NCBI GenBank assembly: GCA_902489795.1
Contig: CABUBU010000020.1
Span: 1-31,546 of the forward strand
Source of the DNA: an uncultured Azospirillum sp.
GTDB lineage: Bacteria > Pseudomonadota > Alphaproteobacteria > RF32 > CAG-239
Direction: 5' to 3'
DNA: 31,546 nt
Shown here: piece by piece, positions 22,935 through 31,497 of the stretch
Layout: each line of letters begins with the position of its first letter
How positions within the stretch are numbered: position 1 is the first letter of the stretch
Made by a program: the position numbers and the translations under genes
Notes under the pieces: model-generated
What the model saw: the letters and a program-made list of their open reading frames with translations, nothing else
Database searches by the model: none
What the model was told of the DNA's origin: nothing

Positions 22935-22964
22935 TTGTCCGCGCATTTTAATCAAATTTTTATA
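22935..22964 (+). promoter_or_regulatory. Candidate promoter for the mraY-led cell-wall/division cluster
   Basis: TTGTCC (22935-22940) and TTTATA (22959-22964), 18 bases apart, lie in the 166-base AT-rich spacer between the efflux operon and mraY. Other -10-like AT-rich hexamers occur nearby, so the exact site is uncertain. Confidence 0.32.
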
Positions 22965-23014
22965 TATTCCGCCTATTTTATAAGGAAAATTTCGTTTCTT
23001 TGAGGATAATGCCG

Positions 23015-24064
23015 ATGTTTGCCGCTTTGTTTTTACCAGATCAGATGCTTTTGATCCGCATTTTAGCCGCTTTTCTGACCGCTCTTGCCGCCGTGCTCGC
23101 CTGCGGCGGCAGATTCATCGCCTTTCTGCACGGCTGCCAGGGACTGGGCCAGCCGATCCGCGAAAACGGCCCGCAAAGCCACCTGCTGACCAAAAAGGGC
23201 ACCCCGACCATGGGCGGCATTCTCATTTTGGCGGCAATCATCGTTTCGTCCCTGTTGTGGTGCAGCCTTTCCAACCTGTTCGTCTGGCTCTGTCTGGCCG
23301 TCATTCTTGTTTTCGGCGCCACCGGTTTTGCCGACGATTATGTCAAGGTCAAAAAACACACCCCCGACGCCATGACCGCCAAAATGAAACTCCTGCTGCA
23401 GTTTGTCACCGCCTTTGCCGTGGTCTGGCTGGTTATCGCCGACACTTCGGAAAATTTGCGTTTCAGCCTGGTGTTTCCTTACGTCAACCGCATTTTTGAC
23501 CTGTGGTGGTTTTACCTGCCGTTTGCCATGGTCGTCATTGCCGGCACCTCCAACGCCGTCAACTTAAGCGACGGGTTGGACGGACTGGCCGGCGGCCTTT
23601 GCCTGACCGCGTTTTCGGCCTTCGGCGTCATTGCTTTTACCACCGCTTTTCCCGAAACGGTCAATTTTCGCAGCATCCTCATTCCCCAATGCGGAGAAGT
23701 CGCGGTCGTCTGCGCCGCCGCCGCCGGCGCCTGTCTCGGCTTTCTCTGGTTCAACAGTTCGCCCGCCAAAGTGTTCATGGGCGACACCGGATCGCTGGCT
23801 CTGGGCGCTCTTCTTGGCACCGTTGCGGTGATGACCAAACACGAAATTCTGCTGGCCGTCATCGGTTTTGTCTTTGTCGCCGAGGCGCTTTCGGTCATGA
23901 TTCAGGTTTTCTGGTACAAACGCACGAAAAAGCGCGTCTTTCTGATGGCGCCGATCCACCACCACTTTGAACAACTGGGCTGGAAAGAAACCACGGTGGT
24001 CGCCCGTTTCCGCATCGTTGCCATTGTCTGTACCGTTATCGGCCTGTTTTCGCTTATTTTCTGA
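23015..24064 (+). CDS. mraY: Phospho-N-acetylmuramoyl-pentapeptide transferase
   Basis: A 349-residue integral membrane enzyme that transfers phospho-MurNAc-pentapeptide from UDP to undecaprenyl-phosphate, making lipid I. Family motifs are in order: KKGTPTMGG, the catalytic FADDYVKVKKHTPDAM, NAVNLSDGLDGLAGG, FMGDTGSLALG, and APIHHHFEQLGWKETTVVARF. About ten hydrophobic segments are present. Three start codons are close together (TTG 23000, ATG 23009, ATG 23015). GAGGA lies eight bases before the last and only two before the second, so 23015 is chosen. It heads the cluster here, whereas murE-murF usually precede it. ftsW follows after 12 bases without murD. Confidence 0.96.
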   Translation: MFAALFLPDQMLLIRILAAFLTALAAVLACGGRFIAFLHGCQGLGQPIRENGPQSHLLTKKGTPTMGGILILAAIIVSSLLWCSLSNLFVWLCLAVILVFGATGFADDYVKVKKHTPDAMTAKMKLLLQFVTAFAVVWLVIADTSENLRFSLVFPYVNRIFDLWWFYLPFAMVVIAGTSNAVNLSDGLDGLAGGLCLTAFSAFGVIAFTTAFPETVNFRSILIPQCGEVAVVCAAAAGACLGFLWFNSSPAKVFMGDTGSLALGALLGTVAVMTKHEILLAVIGFVFVAEALSVMIQVFWYKRTKKRVFLMAPIHHHFEQLGWKETTVVARFRIVAIVCTVIGLFSLIF

Positions 24065-24076
24065 CGGAGGACACCG

Positions 24077-25207
24077 GTGCTGATTTTTTCCCATAACAAC
24101 CGAAGCCTCGTTGCCAACTGGTGGTGGACCGTTGACAAAACGCTTCTGGCCTGCATCAGCATTTTAATCGTCCTCGGCATTTTGCTGACTTTTTCCGCCA
24201 GCCCCGCGGTGGCAACGCGGATCGGCTTTGATAGCTATCACTTCATCAAACGCCATCTGTTCTTTGCGCCGCTGGCCTATATGGTCATGATAGCCCTTTC
24301 CATGCAGAAGCTCAAATTTATCCGCCGGCTTTCGCTGGTCGGCTACCTGGCGGCCATTGTGCCCGTCATCTGCACTTTTTTCTTCGGCGAAGCCAACAAG
24401 GGCGCCGCCCGCTGGCTGATCGTCTTGGGCTTTTCGCTCCAGCCGTCTGAGTTTGTCAAACCATTTTTCATCGTCACCGCCGCCTGGCTGTTTGACGGCC
24501 AGCGCCGACATCCGGAATTTCCCGGCAATCTGCTGTCGACCGCCCTGTTTCTGTTTACCGCCCTGCTCATCGTCCGCCAGCCGGACATCGGCATGACGAT
24601 GGTCATCACCGCGGTCTGGCTGTTTCAGTTTTTCTTAAACGGCATGCCGCTGCTTCTGCTCGGCGTCGCCGGGCTGATCGGCATGGGCGCTGTCATCGCC
24701 GCCTATTTTGCCTTTCCCCATTTTCAGATCCGCATTCACCAGTTTCTGGCTTCCGGCGGCGAATTGAGCTATCAGGTCAAGAAATCGCTCGAAGCCTTCC
24801 AAAGCGGCAGCCTGTTCGGCCGCGGTCCGGGCGAAGGCGTGGTCCGCTCTTCCATCCCCGACGCGCATACCGATTTCATTTACGCGGTGGCGGCGGAAGA
24901 ATACGGCGTATTTCTCTGCCTGACGATCGTCGCCCTGTATCTGGCTATCGTCATCCGCTCAATGATTATTTCGTGCAAAGACAACAACTTGTTTATTATT
25001 TTATCGGCCTCTGGACTGGCTGCCTCTTTCGGGTTACAATCCATCATCAACATGGCTTCAACGCTGCACCTGATGCCGACCAAGGGCATGACACTGCCGT
25101 TTATTTCCTACGGCGGCTCGTCGATCATCGCCACCGCCGTCGGCATGGGCATGCTTCTGGCCATTACGCGCAAAAACGTTCATGCGGAGGACAAAGATGA
25201 CGTCTAA
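24077..25207 (+). CDS. ftsW: Septal peptidoglycan polymerase FtsW (SEDS family)
   Basis: A 376-residue polytopic SEDS glycosyltransferase that polymerises lipid II at the division septum together with FtsI. Diagnostic blocks are KGAARWLIVLGFSLQPSEFVK, RQPDIGMTMVI, LFGRGPGEGVVRSSIPDAHTD and MPTKGMTLPFISYGGSS. The start is GTG, with GGAGG six bases upstream; no better ATG exists near. It overlaps the start of murG by 11 bases. The direct mraY-ftsW junction lacks murD, which sits between them in most proteobacteria. ftsI is not in the window. Confidence 0.95.
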   Translation: MLIFSHNNRSLVANWWWTVDKTLLACISILIVLGILLTFSASPAVATRIGFDSYHFIKRHLFFAPLAYMVMIALSMQKLKFIRRLSLVGYLAAIVPVICTFFFGEANKGAARWLIVLGFSLQPSEFVKPFFIVTAAWLFDGQRRHPEFPGNLLSTALFLFTALLIVRQPDIGMTMVITAVWLFQFFLNGMPLLLLGVAGLIGMGAVIAAYFAFPHFQIRIHQFLASGGELSYQVKKSLEAFQSGSLFGRGPGEGVVRSSIPDAHTDFIYAVAAEEYGVFLCLTIVALYLAIVIRSMIISCKDNNLFIILSASGLAASFGLQSIINMASTLHLMPTKGMTLPFISYGGSSIIATAVGMGMLLAITRKNVHAEDKDDV

Positions 25208-26339
25208 AAAGAAAAACAGCAAAAAACCGCTGATTATCCTCACCGCCGGCGGCACCGGCGGACACATTTACCCGGCCGAAGCGCTGGCGGAAGAACTTTC
25301 CCGCCGCGGCTGCCGGCTGATGCTTGTTACCGACCAACGCGGTCTGAACAACTATCACGGCACGCTGGGCAAAATCCCCAACCGTTCGGTTTTGTCCGGC
25401 GCCGTCATGGGCAAATCAAAATGGTTCAAAATCAAAAGCCTGTTTAAGACTGCAATCGGCGTTCTGCAATGCATGCACCTGCTGCTGAAAGAACGTCCGG
25501 CCTGCGTCGTCGGCTTCGGCGGCTATGCTTCCTTCCCCTGTTCGATGGCGGCAATTCTGCTCGGCACCGACCTGATCGTCCACGAACAAAATTCGGTCAT
25601 GAGCCGTACCAACCGCTTTCTCGGCCGCTATGCCACCGCCGTCGCCGCCAGTTTCAAAAAGACGAAATACGCGCCGGCCGGACGCAAAACCGTACAAACC
25701 GGCATGCCGATCCGTAAAGCGATTGCCGAACTGCACGACCGCCCCTACCCCAAAACCGGCAAAACCCTGCCTTTTAACATGCTGGTTCTGGGCGGTTCCC
25801 AAGGTGCCAAAGTGTTTGCAGAAGTCATCCCGCAGGCGATAAAAATGCTTGCTTCCAAACAACAGAAAAGGATCCGCCTGACCCAGCAATGCCGCCGGGA
25901 AGACATTGATGCCGTCCGCGCCGCCTACGACGGCGCCAAATGCACGCCGGAACTTTCGCATTTCTTCGACAACATGCCGGAACTGTATGCGCAAACCCAT
26001 CTGATAATCTCCCGTGCCGGCGCCTCCTCGGTTTCGGAAATTGCCGCCGCCGGCATTCCGTCAATCCTGGTTCCGCTGCCGACGGCCGCCGACGACCACC
26101 AGACTTCAAACGCGACCGAATTCAAAGCCAACAAAGGCGGCATCGTCATCGCCCAGAAAGACTTTTCGCCGACAACCCTCGCCGCGGTCTTAAACGATCT
26201 GATGCAGAATCCCGCCGCTTTGAAAACGATGGCAGAAAACACCGCCAGTTTCGCCATTACCGACGCTGCCGTCCGGCTGGCAGACCTGATCGAAAACAAA
26301 ATCATTATTCCGGCCGCAAAACGGCCGGCGGAGAAATAA
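25197..26339 (+). CDS. murG: UDP-GlcNAc--lipid I N-acetylglucosaminyltransferase
   Basis: A 380-residue peripheral membrane GT28 glycosyltransferase that adds GlcNAc to lipid I to form lipid II. The N-terminal glycine loop is TAGGTGGHIYPAEALA, followed by VVGFGGYASFP and HEQNSVMSRTNR. The C-terminal UDP-GlcNAc domain has LVLGGSQGAKVFAE and ISRAGASSVSEIAAAGIPSI, then VPLPTAADDHQ. The ATG at 25197 has GGAGG six bases upstream, inside the end of ftsW. A longer in-frame start at 25182 would place that site within the gene. murB follows one base after the stop; murC, usual between them in alphaproteobacteria, is missing. Confidence 0.96.
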   Translation: MTSKKKNSKKPLIILTAGGTGGHIYPAEALAEELSRRGCRLMLVTDQRGLNNYHGTLGKIPNRSVLSGAVMGKSKWFKIKSLFKTAIGVLQCMHLLLKERPACVVGFGGYASFPCSMAAILLGTDLIVHEQNSVMSRTNRFLGRYATAVAASFKKTKYAPAGRKTVQTGMPIRKAIAELHDRPYPKTGKTLPFNMLVLGGSQGAKVFAEVIPQAIKMLASKQQKRIRLTQQCRREDIDAVRAAYDGAKCTPELSHFFDNMPELYAQTHLIISRAGASSVSEIAAAGIPSILVPLPTAADDHQTSNATEFKANKGGIVIAQKDFSPTTLAAVLNDLMQNPAALKTMAENTASFAITDAAVRLADLIENKIIIPAAKRPAEK

Positions 26340-26340
26340 A

Positions 26341-27276
26341 ATGTTCCGTATTCGCTTCAAAATGCCGCAGAAAAAAGACCCGTTGATCAAAATTCTGCCC
26401 GTCGTCCGCGGCCGCTATCTGCAAAACATCAGCCTTGCCCGCCACACCTGGTTCGGCGTCGGCGGCAACGCCGAAATCATGTACATTCCGGAAGACGCCG
26501 ACGACCTTGCCCACTTCCTGCGCAACCGGCCGCACAACGTTCCGGTCTGCCTGATCGGCGGCGGATCCAACCTGTTGGTTCGCGACGGCGGCGTGCCCGG
26601 CGTGGTCATCAAACTGGACAGCACAAGCTTTCAGAAAGTCACCGTCGGCAACGGCACCATAACCTGCGGCGCCGGCTTTCGCAACGTCAGCCTGAAGAAA
26701 CATCTGCTGAAGCACGAACTCGGCGGGCTTGAGTTTCTCTGCTCGATTCCCGGCGTTATCGGCGGCTCGGTCAAAACCAACGCCGGCTGTTTCGGCCGGG
26801 AAGTAGCCGACGTGATGCAAAGCGCGGAAATCATGAACGGCGAAGGCAAAATCCAGACAGTTACTGCAGCCGACTTGGGCTTGTCCTACCGCAGCAGCCT
26901 GTTCCCCGACGACTGGATCATCCTTTCCATCACTTTTAAAACCGAACCTTCAACCCGGGAAGAAATCACCCGTTTGCTTGAAGAACACAAACAATATCGT
27001 AAAGCCCGCCAACCCTACAACCAGAAAACCTCCGGCTCCACTTTCAAAAACCCGGAGGGGCTGAAAGCCTGGGAACTGATCAAAAAAGCCGGCTGCGCGG
27101 AACTTGCCGTCGGCGGAGCCAAAGTTTCCGAAAAGCACTGCAATTTTCTCATCAACACCGGCAACGCCACCGCCAAAGATATTGAAACTCTGGGCGAAAT
27201 GATCATTCAACGGGTACGGCAGCAAACCTTTATCACGCTTGAATGGGAAATAAAAAGACTGGGAATAGAAAAATAA
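26341..27276 (+). CDS. murB: UDP-N-acetylenolpyruvoylglucosamine reductase
   Basis: A 311-residue FAD-dependent cytoplasmic enzyme that reduces UDP-GlcNAc-enolpyruvate to UDP-MurNAc. The FAD domain shows HTWFGVGGNAEIMY and LIGGGSNLLVRDGGVPGVVI. GVIGGSVKTNAGCFGREVAD and LSYRSSLFPDD follow, then the catalytic-Ser motif SGSTFKNPEG and a C-terminal Glu in ITLEWEIKRLG. The size fits the compact MurB class. GGAG precedes the ATG, which starts one base after the murG stop. ftsQ begins two bases after its stop, without the ddl gene often found there. Confidence 0.95.
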   Translation: MFRIRFKMPQKKDPLIKILPVVRGRYLQNISLARHTWFGVGGNAEIMYIPEDADDLAHFLRNRPHNVPVCLIGGGSNLLVRDGGVPGVVIKLDSTSFQKVTVGNGTITCGAGFRNVSLKKHLLKHELGGLEFLCSIPGVIGGSVKTNAGCFGREVADVMQSAEIMNGEGKIQTVTAADLGLSYRSSLFPDDWIILSITFKTEPSTREEITRLLEEHKQYRKARQPYNQKTSGSTFKNPEGLKAWELIKKAGCAELAVGGAKVSEKHCNFLINTGNATAKDIETLGEMIIQRVRQQTFITLEWEIKRLGIEK

Positions 27277-27278
27277 CC

Positions 27279-28157
27279 ATGATTACCGCACCGACAGTTT
27301 CCCCTTCATCTCCGGCGGTTTCCGCCGCTGACAAACGGGTTTATCTGCCCCGGCTCTGGCCTTACCGCCTGATCGGCAATTTATTACTGCTTATTTTGCT
27401 CGGTTTTGCCTCGGCCGGCATGGTCATCGCCAAAAACAATCTGGTCACGCAAAAACTCAATTCCCTCTCCGATTATTTTTACACCCTTACCTCCTATCTC
27501 GGCTTTACCGTCGACGACATCCTTGTCTACGGGCGCAATAAAACCGCAATCGAGGAAATCAACAACATCGTCAACAGCCGCCGCGGCGACAACATACTCC
27601 GCCTCGATATCCGGCAGATAAAAAGCGATCTTGAACAACTGCCGTGGGTCAAGTCGGCAACCGTCAGCCGCTCCTACCTGCCCAACCTGCTCAAAATCAC
27701 CCTCAAAGAACGCCGGGTACGCTCGCTGTGGCAGATTAACAACGCTTTTTACCCGATCGACACCGACGGCGCCGTCATCCGTACCGACTTCGTACCATCC
27801 CGTCCGGTGCTGCTGATCGTCGGCCGCGGCGCGCCGGAGCATCTGAACGAACTGCTGGCTGCGGTTGAAGACGACAACGAGGTTTTTCCCCGGATCAAAG
27901 TCGCCAACTTCATTTCCGGCCGCCGCTGGAACCTCATTCTGGACGACGTAGAAAACGGCATCACCGTCAAGCTGCCGGCCGAAGACATGGACAAAGCATG
28001 GAAAAAATTGCTAAAATTGAACAAAACCCAGGGACTTCTTAAACGTAAATTAACCATCATTGATTTAAGATTCGCCAATAAAGTTTTGGTAAAACCGCGC
28101 CGAACCTCCGACGAAGAACGTCTGGCTTCGGACGCGGAGGATGAAAGCAACATTTGA
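27279..28157 (+). CDS. ftsQ: Cell division protein FtsQ
   Basis: A bitopic divisome protein of 292 residues that links early and late division proteins. A short N-terminal cytoplasmic tail precedes one transmembrane helix (LIGNLLLLILLGFASAGMVI). The POTRA domain follows (DDILVYGRNKTAIEEI; DIRQIKSDLEQLPWVKSATV; RSYLPNLLKITLKERR), then the FtsQ/DivIB domain (NNAFYPIDTDGAVI). An ATG two bases after the murB stop is used. An in-frame ATG at 27243 would overlap murB by 34 bases; neither start has a strong ribosome binding site, so this is uncertain by 12 residues. It lies between murB and ftsA as expected. Confidence 0.9.
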   Translation: MITAPTVSPSSPAVSAADKRVYLPRLWPYRLIGNLLLLILLGFASAGMVIAKNNLVTQKLNSLSDYFYTLTSYLGFTVDDILVYGRNKTAIEEINNIVNSRRGDNILRLDIRQIKSDLEQLPWVKSATVSRSYLPNLLKITLKERRVRSLWQINNAFYPIDTDGAVIRTDFVPSRPVLLIVGRGAPEHLNELLAAVEDDNEVFPRIKVANFISGRRWNLILDDVENGITVKLPAEDMDKAWKKLLKLNKTQGLLKRKLTIIDLRFANKVLVKPRRTSDEERLASDAEDESNI

Positions 28158-28176
28158 CAGCGAAAGGCATGAGATC

Positions 28177-29448
28177 GTGACTCATTCATTTAACCGATTG
28201 ACCACAATTGCCGCTTTGGACATCGGCTCGTCCAAAGTCTGCTGCGTTATTGCCCGCATCAGCCGCGATCAGAAAATCAGCATTGCCGGCTACGGCTACA
28301 ATGCTTCCAAGGGAATCAAAAACGGCATCATCACCGATATCAAACAGGCCACCTATTCGGTCTGCGACGCGGTGGAAGCCGCCGAACAAATGGCCAACGA
28401 ACGGGTCAGCCGCATCATTGTCAACATTTCCGGCGACCGGGTAAAAAGCAGCATCAAACGCTCAGCGATCAATTTAAACAAATCCAAACCGGTATCGGAA
28501 GCCGACATAAAAAAAGTTATCGAAAAAGGCATCAACAAAATCAACGTCGAAAACAACGAGCTGATCCACTGCCTGCCGACCGGCTACCGGCTTGATTTCG
28601 GAGAAGAAACAAACGACCCGCGCAATCTTTACGGCGAAAGTCTGTCGGTCGACGTGCTGCTCGGACTGGTGCCGGAAATCATGTACAGAAACGTCAAAAC
28701 CGTACTCGACAACTCGCATCTGGAAATTGCCGAAAAGGCGCTTTCCTCCTATGCCTCGGGCCTTGCCTGTCTGGTTGACGATGAAAAGGAACTGGGCGCT
28801 ACCGTGGTCGACATCGGCGGCGGAACCACCAGCATCGCCAGTTTCAAACACGGCCATCCGGTATACTTTGGCTCAATCGGCGTCGGCAGCAACAACATCA
28901 CTAACGACATTGCCTGGGGACTGACAACCTCGTTTACCCATGCCGAGCGTTTAAAAACGCTGCACGGCTGCGCTTTCATGACGTCGCAGGACAAAAACGA
29001 AACCATCAACGTCTACCCGGTCGGTGAGGAAGACGACAGCCTGATCAAACAGGTGCCGAAATCGGAACTGATCGGCATCATCACCCCGCGGGTGGAAGAG
29101 ATGTTTGAAATGGTCAACGGCAAACTGGCCGACCACGGCTTAAAAGACATCAGCAGCCACCGCATCGTACTGACCGGCGGCGGATCGCTGTTGTCGGGCA
29201 TGCGGGAAGTGGCTGCCATGATTCTCGACAAACAGGTGCGTCTGGGCCGCCCGCGCAGCATTGCAAACATGCTTGACATTTCAAACTATCCGGTATTGCA
29301 GTCGCCGGCCTTTTCTTCCGTCATCGGCCTGCTTTTGTTCGTCATCAACTATACCGAGCGTAAACCGAACAAAATCATCAGCAAACCGGCGGGCATTGAA
29401 GGTGGCCGGTTCGGACGGATCCTGAATTGGCTGAAACAAAACTTTTGA
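28177..29448 (+). CDS. ftsA: Cell division protein FtsA
   Basis: An actin-fold ATPase of about 423 residues that anchors FtsZ to the membrane and recruits divisome proteins. Phosphate-binding blocks are AALDIGSSKVCC near the N-terminus, ATVVDIGGGTTSIASF in the middle and IVLTGGGSLLSGMREVA later. The C-terminal IEGGRFGRILNWLKQNF is a typical amphipathic membrane-targeting helix. Start choice: the ATG at 28141 has GGAGG directly abutting it, which is too close. A GTG at 28177 has AAAGG nine bases upstream and gives the usual short N-terminus. Both keep the domain intact. It follows ftsQ and precedes ftsZ with a 99-base gap. Confidence 0.93.
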   Translation: MTHSFNRLTTIAALDIGSSKVCCVIARISRDQKISIAGYGYNASKGIKNGIITDIKQATYSVCDAVEAAEQMANERVSRIIVNISGDRVKSSIKRSAINLNKSKPVSEADIKKVIEKGINKINVENNELIHCLPTGYRLDFGEETNDPRNLYGESLSVDVLLGLVPEIMYRNVKTVLDNSHLEIAEKALSSYASGLACLVDDEKELGATVVDIGGGTTSIASFKHGHPVYFGSIGVGSNNITNDIAWGLTTSFTHAERLKTLHGCAFMTSQDKNETINVYPVGEEDDSLIKQVPKSELIGIITPRVEEMFEMVNGKLADHGLKDISSHRIVLTGGGSLLSGMREVAAMILDKQVRLGRPRSIANMLDISNYPVLQSPAFSSVIGLLLFVINYTERKPNKIISKPAGIEGGRFGRILNWLKQNF

Positions 29449-29454
29449 CAAATT

Positions 29455-29482
29455 AACGAAAAATATCGTTTTGGTAACGAAA
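29455..29482. repeat. Inverted and direct AACGA repeats before ftsZ
   Basis: AACGA-N6-TCGTT (29455-29470) is followed by another AACGAAA (29476-29482). It is located just after the ftsA stop. Without a T-run it is a poor terminator; a protein-binding site is possible. Confidence 0.35.
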
Positions 29483-29485
29483 CCT

Positions 29486-29516
29486 TAAGCACTTTTCAAA
29501 TATTGTATATTAAAAT
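29486..29516 (+). promoter_or_regulatory. AT-rich region with -10-like elements, possible ftsZ promoter
   Basis: The 99-base ftsA-ftsZ spacer contains TATATT (29506-29511) and TAAAAT (29511-29516) with no convincing -35, and a TAAGCAC direct repeat at 29486 and 29521. An ftsZ-specific promoter is expected here but not proven. Confidence 0.27.
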
Positions 29517-29547
29517 TGAATAAGCACAATACTTTTGGGAGCGAGCA

Positions 29548-31242
29548 ATGTCGATAAAATTAGCAGTACCGGAAACCAACATGATCACTTTGAAACCGCG
29601 CATTTCCGTTATCGGAGTCGGCGGCGGCGGCGGCAACGCCGTCAACAACATGATCGTCAAAAATCTCGAAGGCGTTGATTTTATCGTTGCCAACACTGAC
29701 GCTCAGGCGCTTGCCAATTCAAAATCCGGCCGCAAAATCCAACTCGGCGTGGAAACCACCCGCGGGCTCGGTGCCGGCGCCTGTCCCGAAGTCGGCCGCA
29801 AAGCGGCGGAAGAAGCGGCGGAAGAAATCGAAAAAGAGCTGGAAGGCGCCAACATGGTGTTCATCACCGCCGGCATGGGCGGTGGCACCGGCTCCGGCGC
29901 GGCGCCGGTCGTTGCCCGCATTGCCAAACAAAAAGGCATCCTGACCATCGGCGTCGTCACCAAACCGTTCCAGTTTGAGGGTCGCCGCCGTTACCAGATT
30001 GCCGAAGAAGCGCTCAATGACTTTACTTCATCGGTCGACAGCATCATCATCATTCCCAACCAGAACCTGTTCCGCATTGCCGACAAAAACACCACCCTGG
30101 CCGACGCTTTTGTCATGGCCGACAACGTACTTTACGACGGCGTCCGCTCAATTACCGACCTGATGATGATGCCGGGACTGATCAACCTCGACTTCGCCGA
30201 CATCAAAAGCATTATGGAAGACAAAGGCAAAGCCATCATGGGCACCGGCGAAGCGGAAGGAGAAGACCGCGCCATCAAAGCGGCCGAACAGGCGCTTTCC
30301 AATCCGCTTCTGGACGACAGCAACATGAAAGGGGCCAAAGGCGTGCTGATCAACATCACCGGCGGCATGGACATCACCCTGTTCGAAATCGACGAAGCCG
30401 CCAACCGCATCAAAGAAGAAGTGGATGAAGAAGCCAACATCATCTTCGGTTCCAGCTTTGACGAAAATCTGGCCGGCAAAATCCGTGTTTCGATCGTTGC
30501 CACCGGCATTGAAGGCGGCCGGACGGAAATGCCGAAAGCCAAGCCGCAGCCCAAACCTGCCAACTACATTGAAGAAAGCTTTTCCGACGAACCCATCATT
30601 CCGATAACCCCGAGCGAAGAAATGGATTCCAATTTGGCAAAATTCGCCGCCACCCTACCCGCCGATCCGGAAGAAAACGAAGAAACCCCGACCCGGCTGC
30701 AGGAAACGGATGAAGAACCGGCCGTTGAACTGACGGAAGAAGAAAACGCGGTCGAAGAAAAAACAGAACCGGCCGCCGTTGTCGAAGAAGAGCCGGAAAT
30801 GTTTGCCGATCCGCAGTCCCGCGCCCCGTCATCCATGAGTGACATGCCGCAGGCGTCTTCTTTGTTCAATGCCATTTTGAACAAAAACGAATTTAACGAC
30901 GTCGACGCACAGTTGGAAAGCCTGATTTCCAGCCAGGGCAGCACTTTCAGCGCCAAAAACGCGCCGCGGATGGTCGAGGAAGAACCCGAACTGTTCGGCC
31001 ACAATCCGCAGCTTTTTGCCTCACCGAAAGAAGAACCGGTTGAAAAACTGATTGTCAACGACGAGGAAGAAGAATACACGCCGACCCTGATTGAACGCGT
31101 CACCGGCTTTTCCATCGCCAAACGCAACCGCAAGAAAAAAATGGAAGCCGAGCATTATCAGGAACCGGTAACCCCGTCTTTTTCCGACAGTGAGGAAGAC
31201 CGCGTCAACCTTGATATCCCGTCGTTTCTCAGACGTCGTTGA
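29548..31242 (+). CDS. ftsZ: Cell division GTPase FtsZ with long acidic linker
   Basis: The tubulin-like GTPase that forms the Z ring, 564 residues long. The GTPase domain (about 15-335) has VIGVGGGGGNAVNNM, ANTDAQAL, the T4 loop GMGGGTGSGAAPVVARIAK (signature at residues 111-117) and the T7 region TDLMMMPGLINLDFADIKSIM. The signature is GGGTGSG, whereas most bacterial FtsZ have GGGTGTG. A long, Glu/Pro-rich, probably disordered linker follows (about 340-550). It ends in the conserved C-terminal peptide LDIPSFLRRR, which binds FtsA and other partners. Long linkers are usual in alphaproteobacteria. GGGAG precedes the ATG. Confidence 0.97.
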   Translation: MSIKLAVPETNMITLKPRISVIGVGGGGGNAVNNMIVKNLEGVDFIVANTDAQALANSKSGRKIQLGVETTRGLGAGACPEVGRKAAEEAAEEIEKELEGANMVFITAGMGGGTGSGAAPVVARIAKQKGILTIGVVTKPFQFEGRRRYQIAEEALNDFTSSVDSIIIIPNQNLFRIADKNTTLADAFVMADNVLYDGVRSITDLMMMPGLINLDFADIKSIMEDKGKAIMGTGEAEGEDRAIKAAEQALSNPLLDDSNMKGAKGVLINITGGMDITLFEIDEAANRIKEEVDEEANIIFGSSFDENLAGKIRVSIVATGIEGGRTEMPKAKPQPKPANYIEESFSDEPIIPITPSEEMDSNLAKFAATLPADPEENEETPTRLQETDEEPAVELTEEENAVEEKTEPAAVVEEEPEMFADPQSRAPSSMSDMPQASSLFNAILNKNEFNDVDAQLESLISSQGSTFSAKNAPRMVEEEPELFGHNPQLFASPKEEPVEKLIVNDEEEEYTPTLIERVTGFSIAKRNRKKKMEAEHYQEPVTPSFSDSEEDRVNLDIPSFLRRR

Positions 31243-31264
31243 TACAGTAAGAAATTCTTTTTTC

Positions 31265-31291
31265 ATACCGGGCTTGCGTCCGGTATTTTTT
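31265..31291 (+). terminator. Rho-independent terminator after ftsZ
   Basis: ATACCGG (31265-31271) pairs with CCGGTAT (31280-31286) around an 8-base loop, followed by a run of Ts, 23 bases after the ftsZ stop. It closes the division cluster. Confidence 0.87.
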
Positions 31292-31353
31292 ATCCTTCGA
31301 CCAGCTGCAAAAGAGCTGTTAACGCTTTGAAAAAATAAGATTATTTTCATTTT

Positions 31354-31382
31354 TTGTCTGTAGCGGAAAAAGGTACGATAAA
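31354..31382 (+). promoter_or_regulatory. Candidate promoter for the last, partial gene
   Basis: TTGTCT (31354-31359), a 17-base spacer and GATAAA (31377-31382). The AT-rich spacer from 31292 to 31497 holds nothing else I can identify. Another -10-like TACAAT occurs at 31447 without a good -35. Confidence 0.3.
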
Positions 31383-31497
31383 ATGCGGCGGAAATCAAGA
31401 CGAAAAAACAAGGGTTAGCGGAGAAAACATCTATAACTATCTATCGTACAATATTTTACATCACCTGAACAAAATATATGGATAAAGGGGGAAGGTC

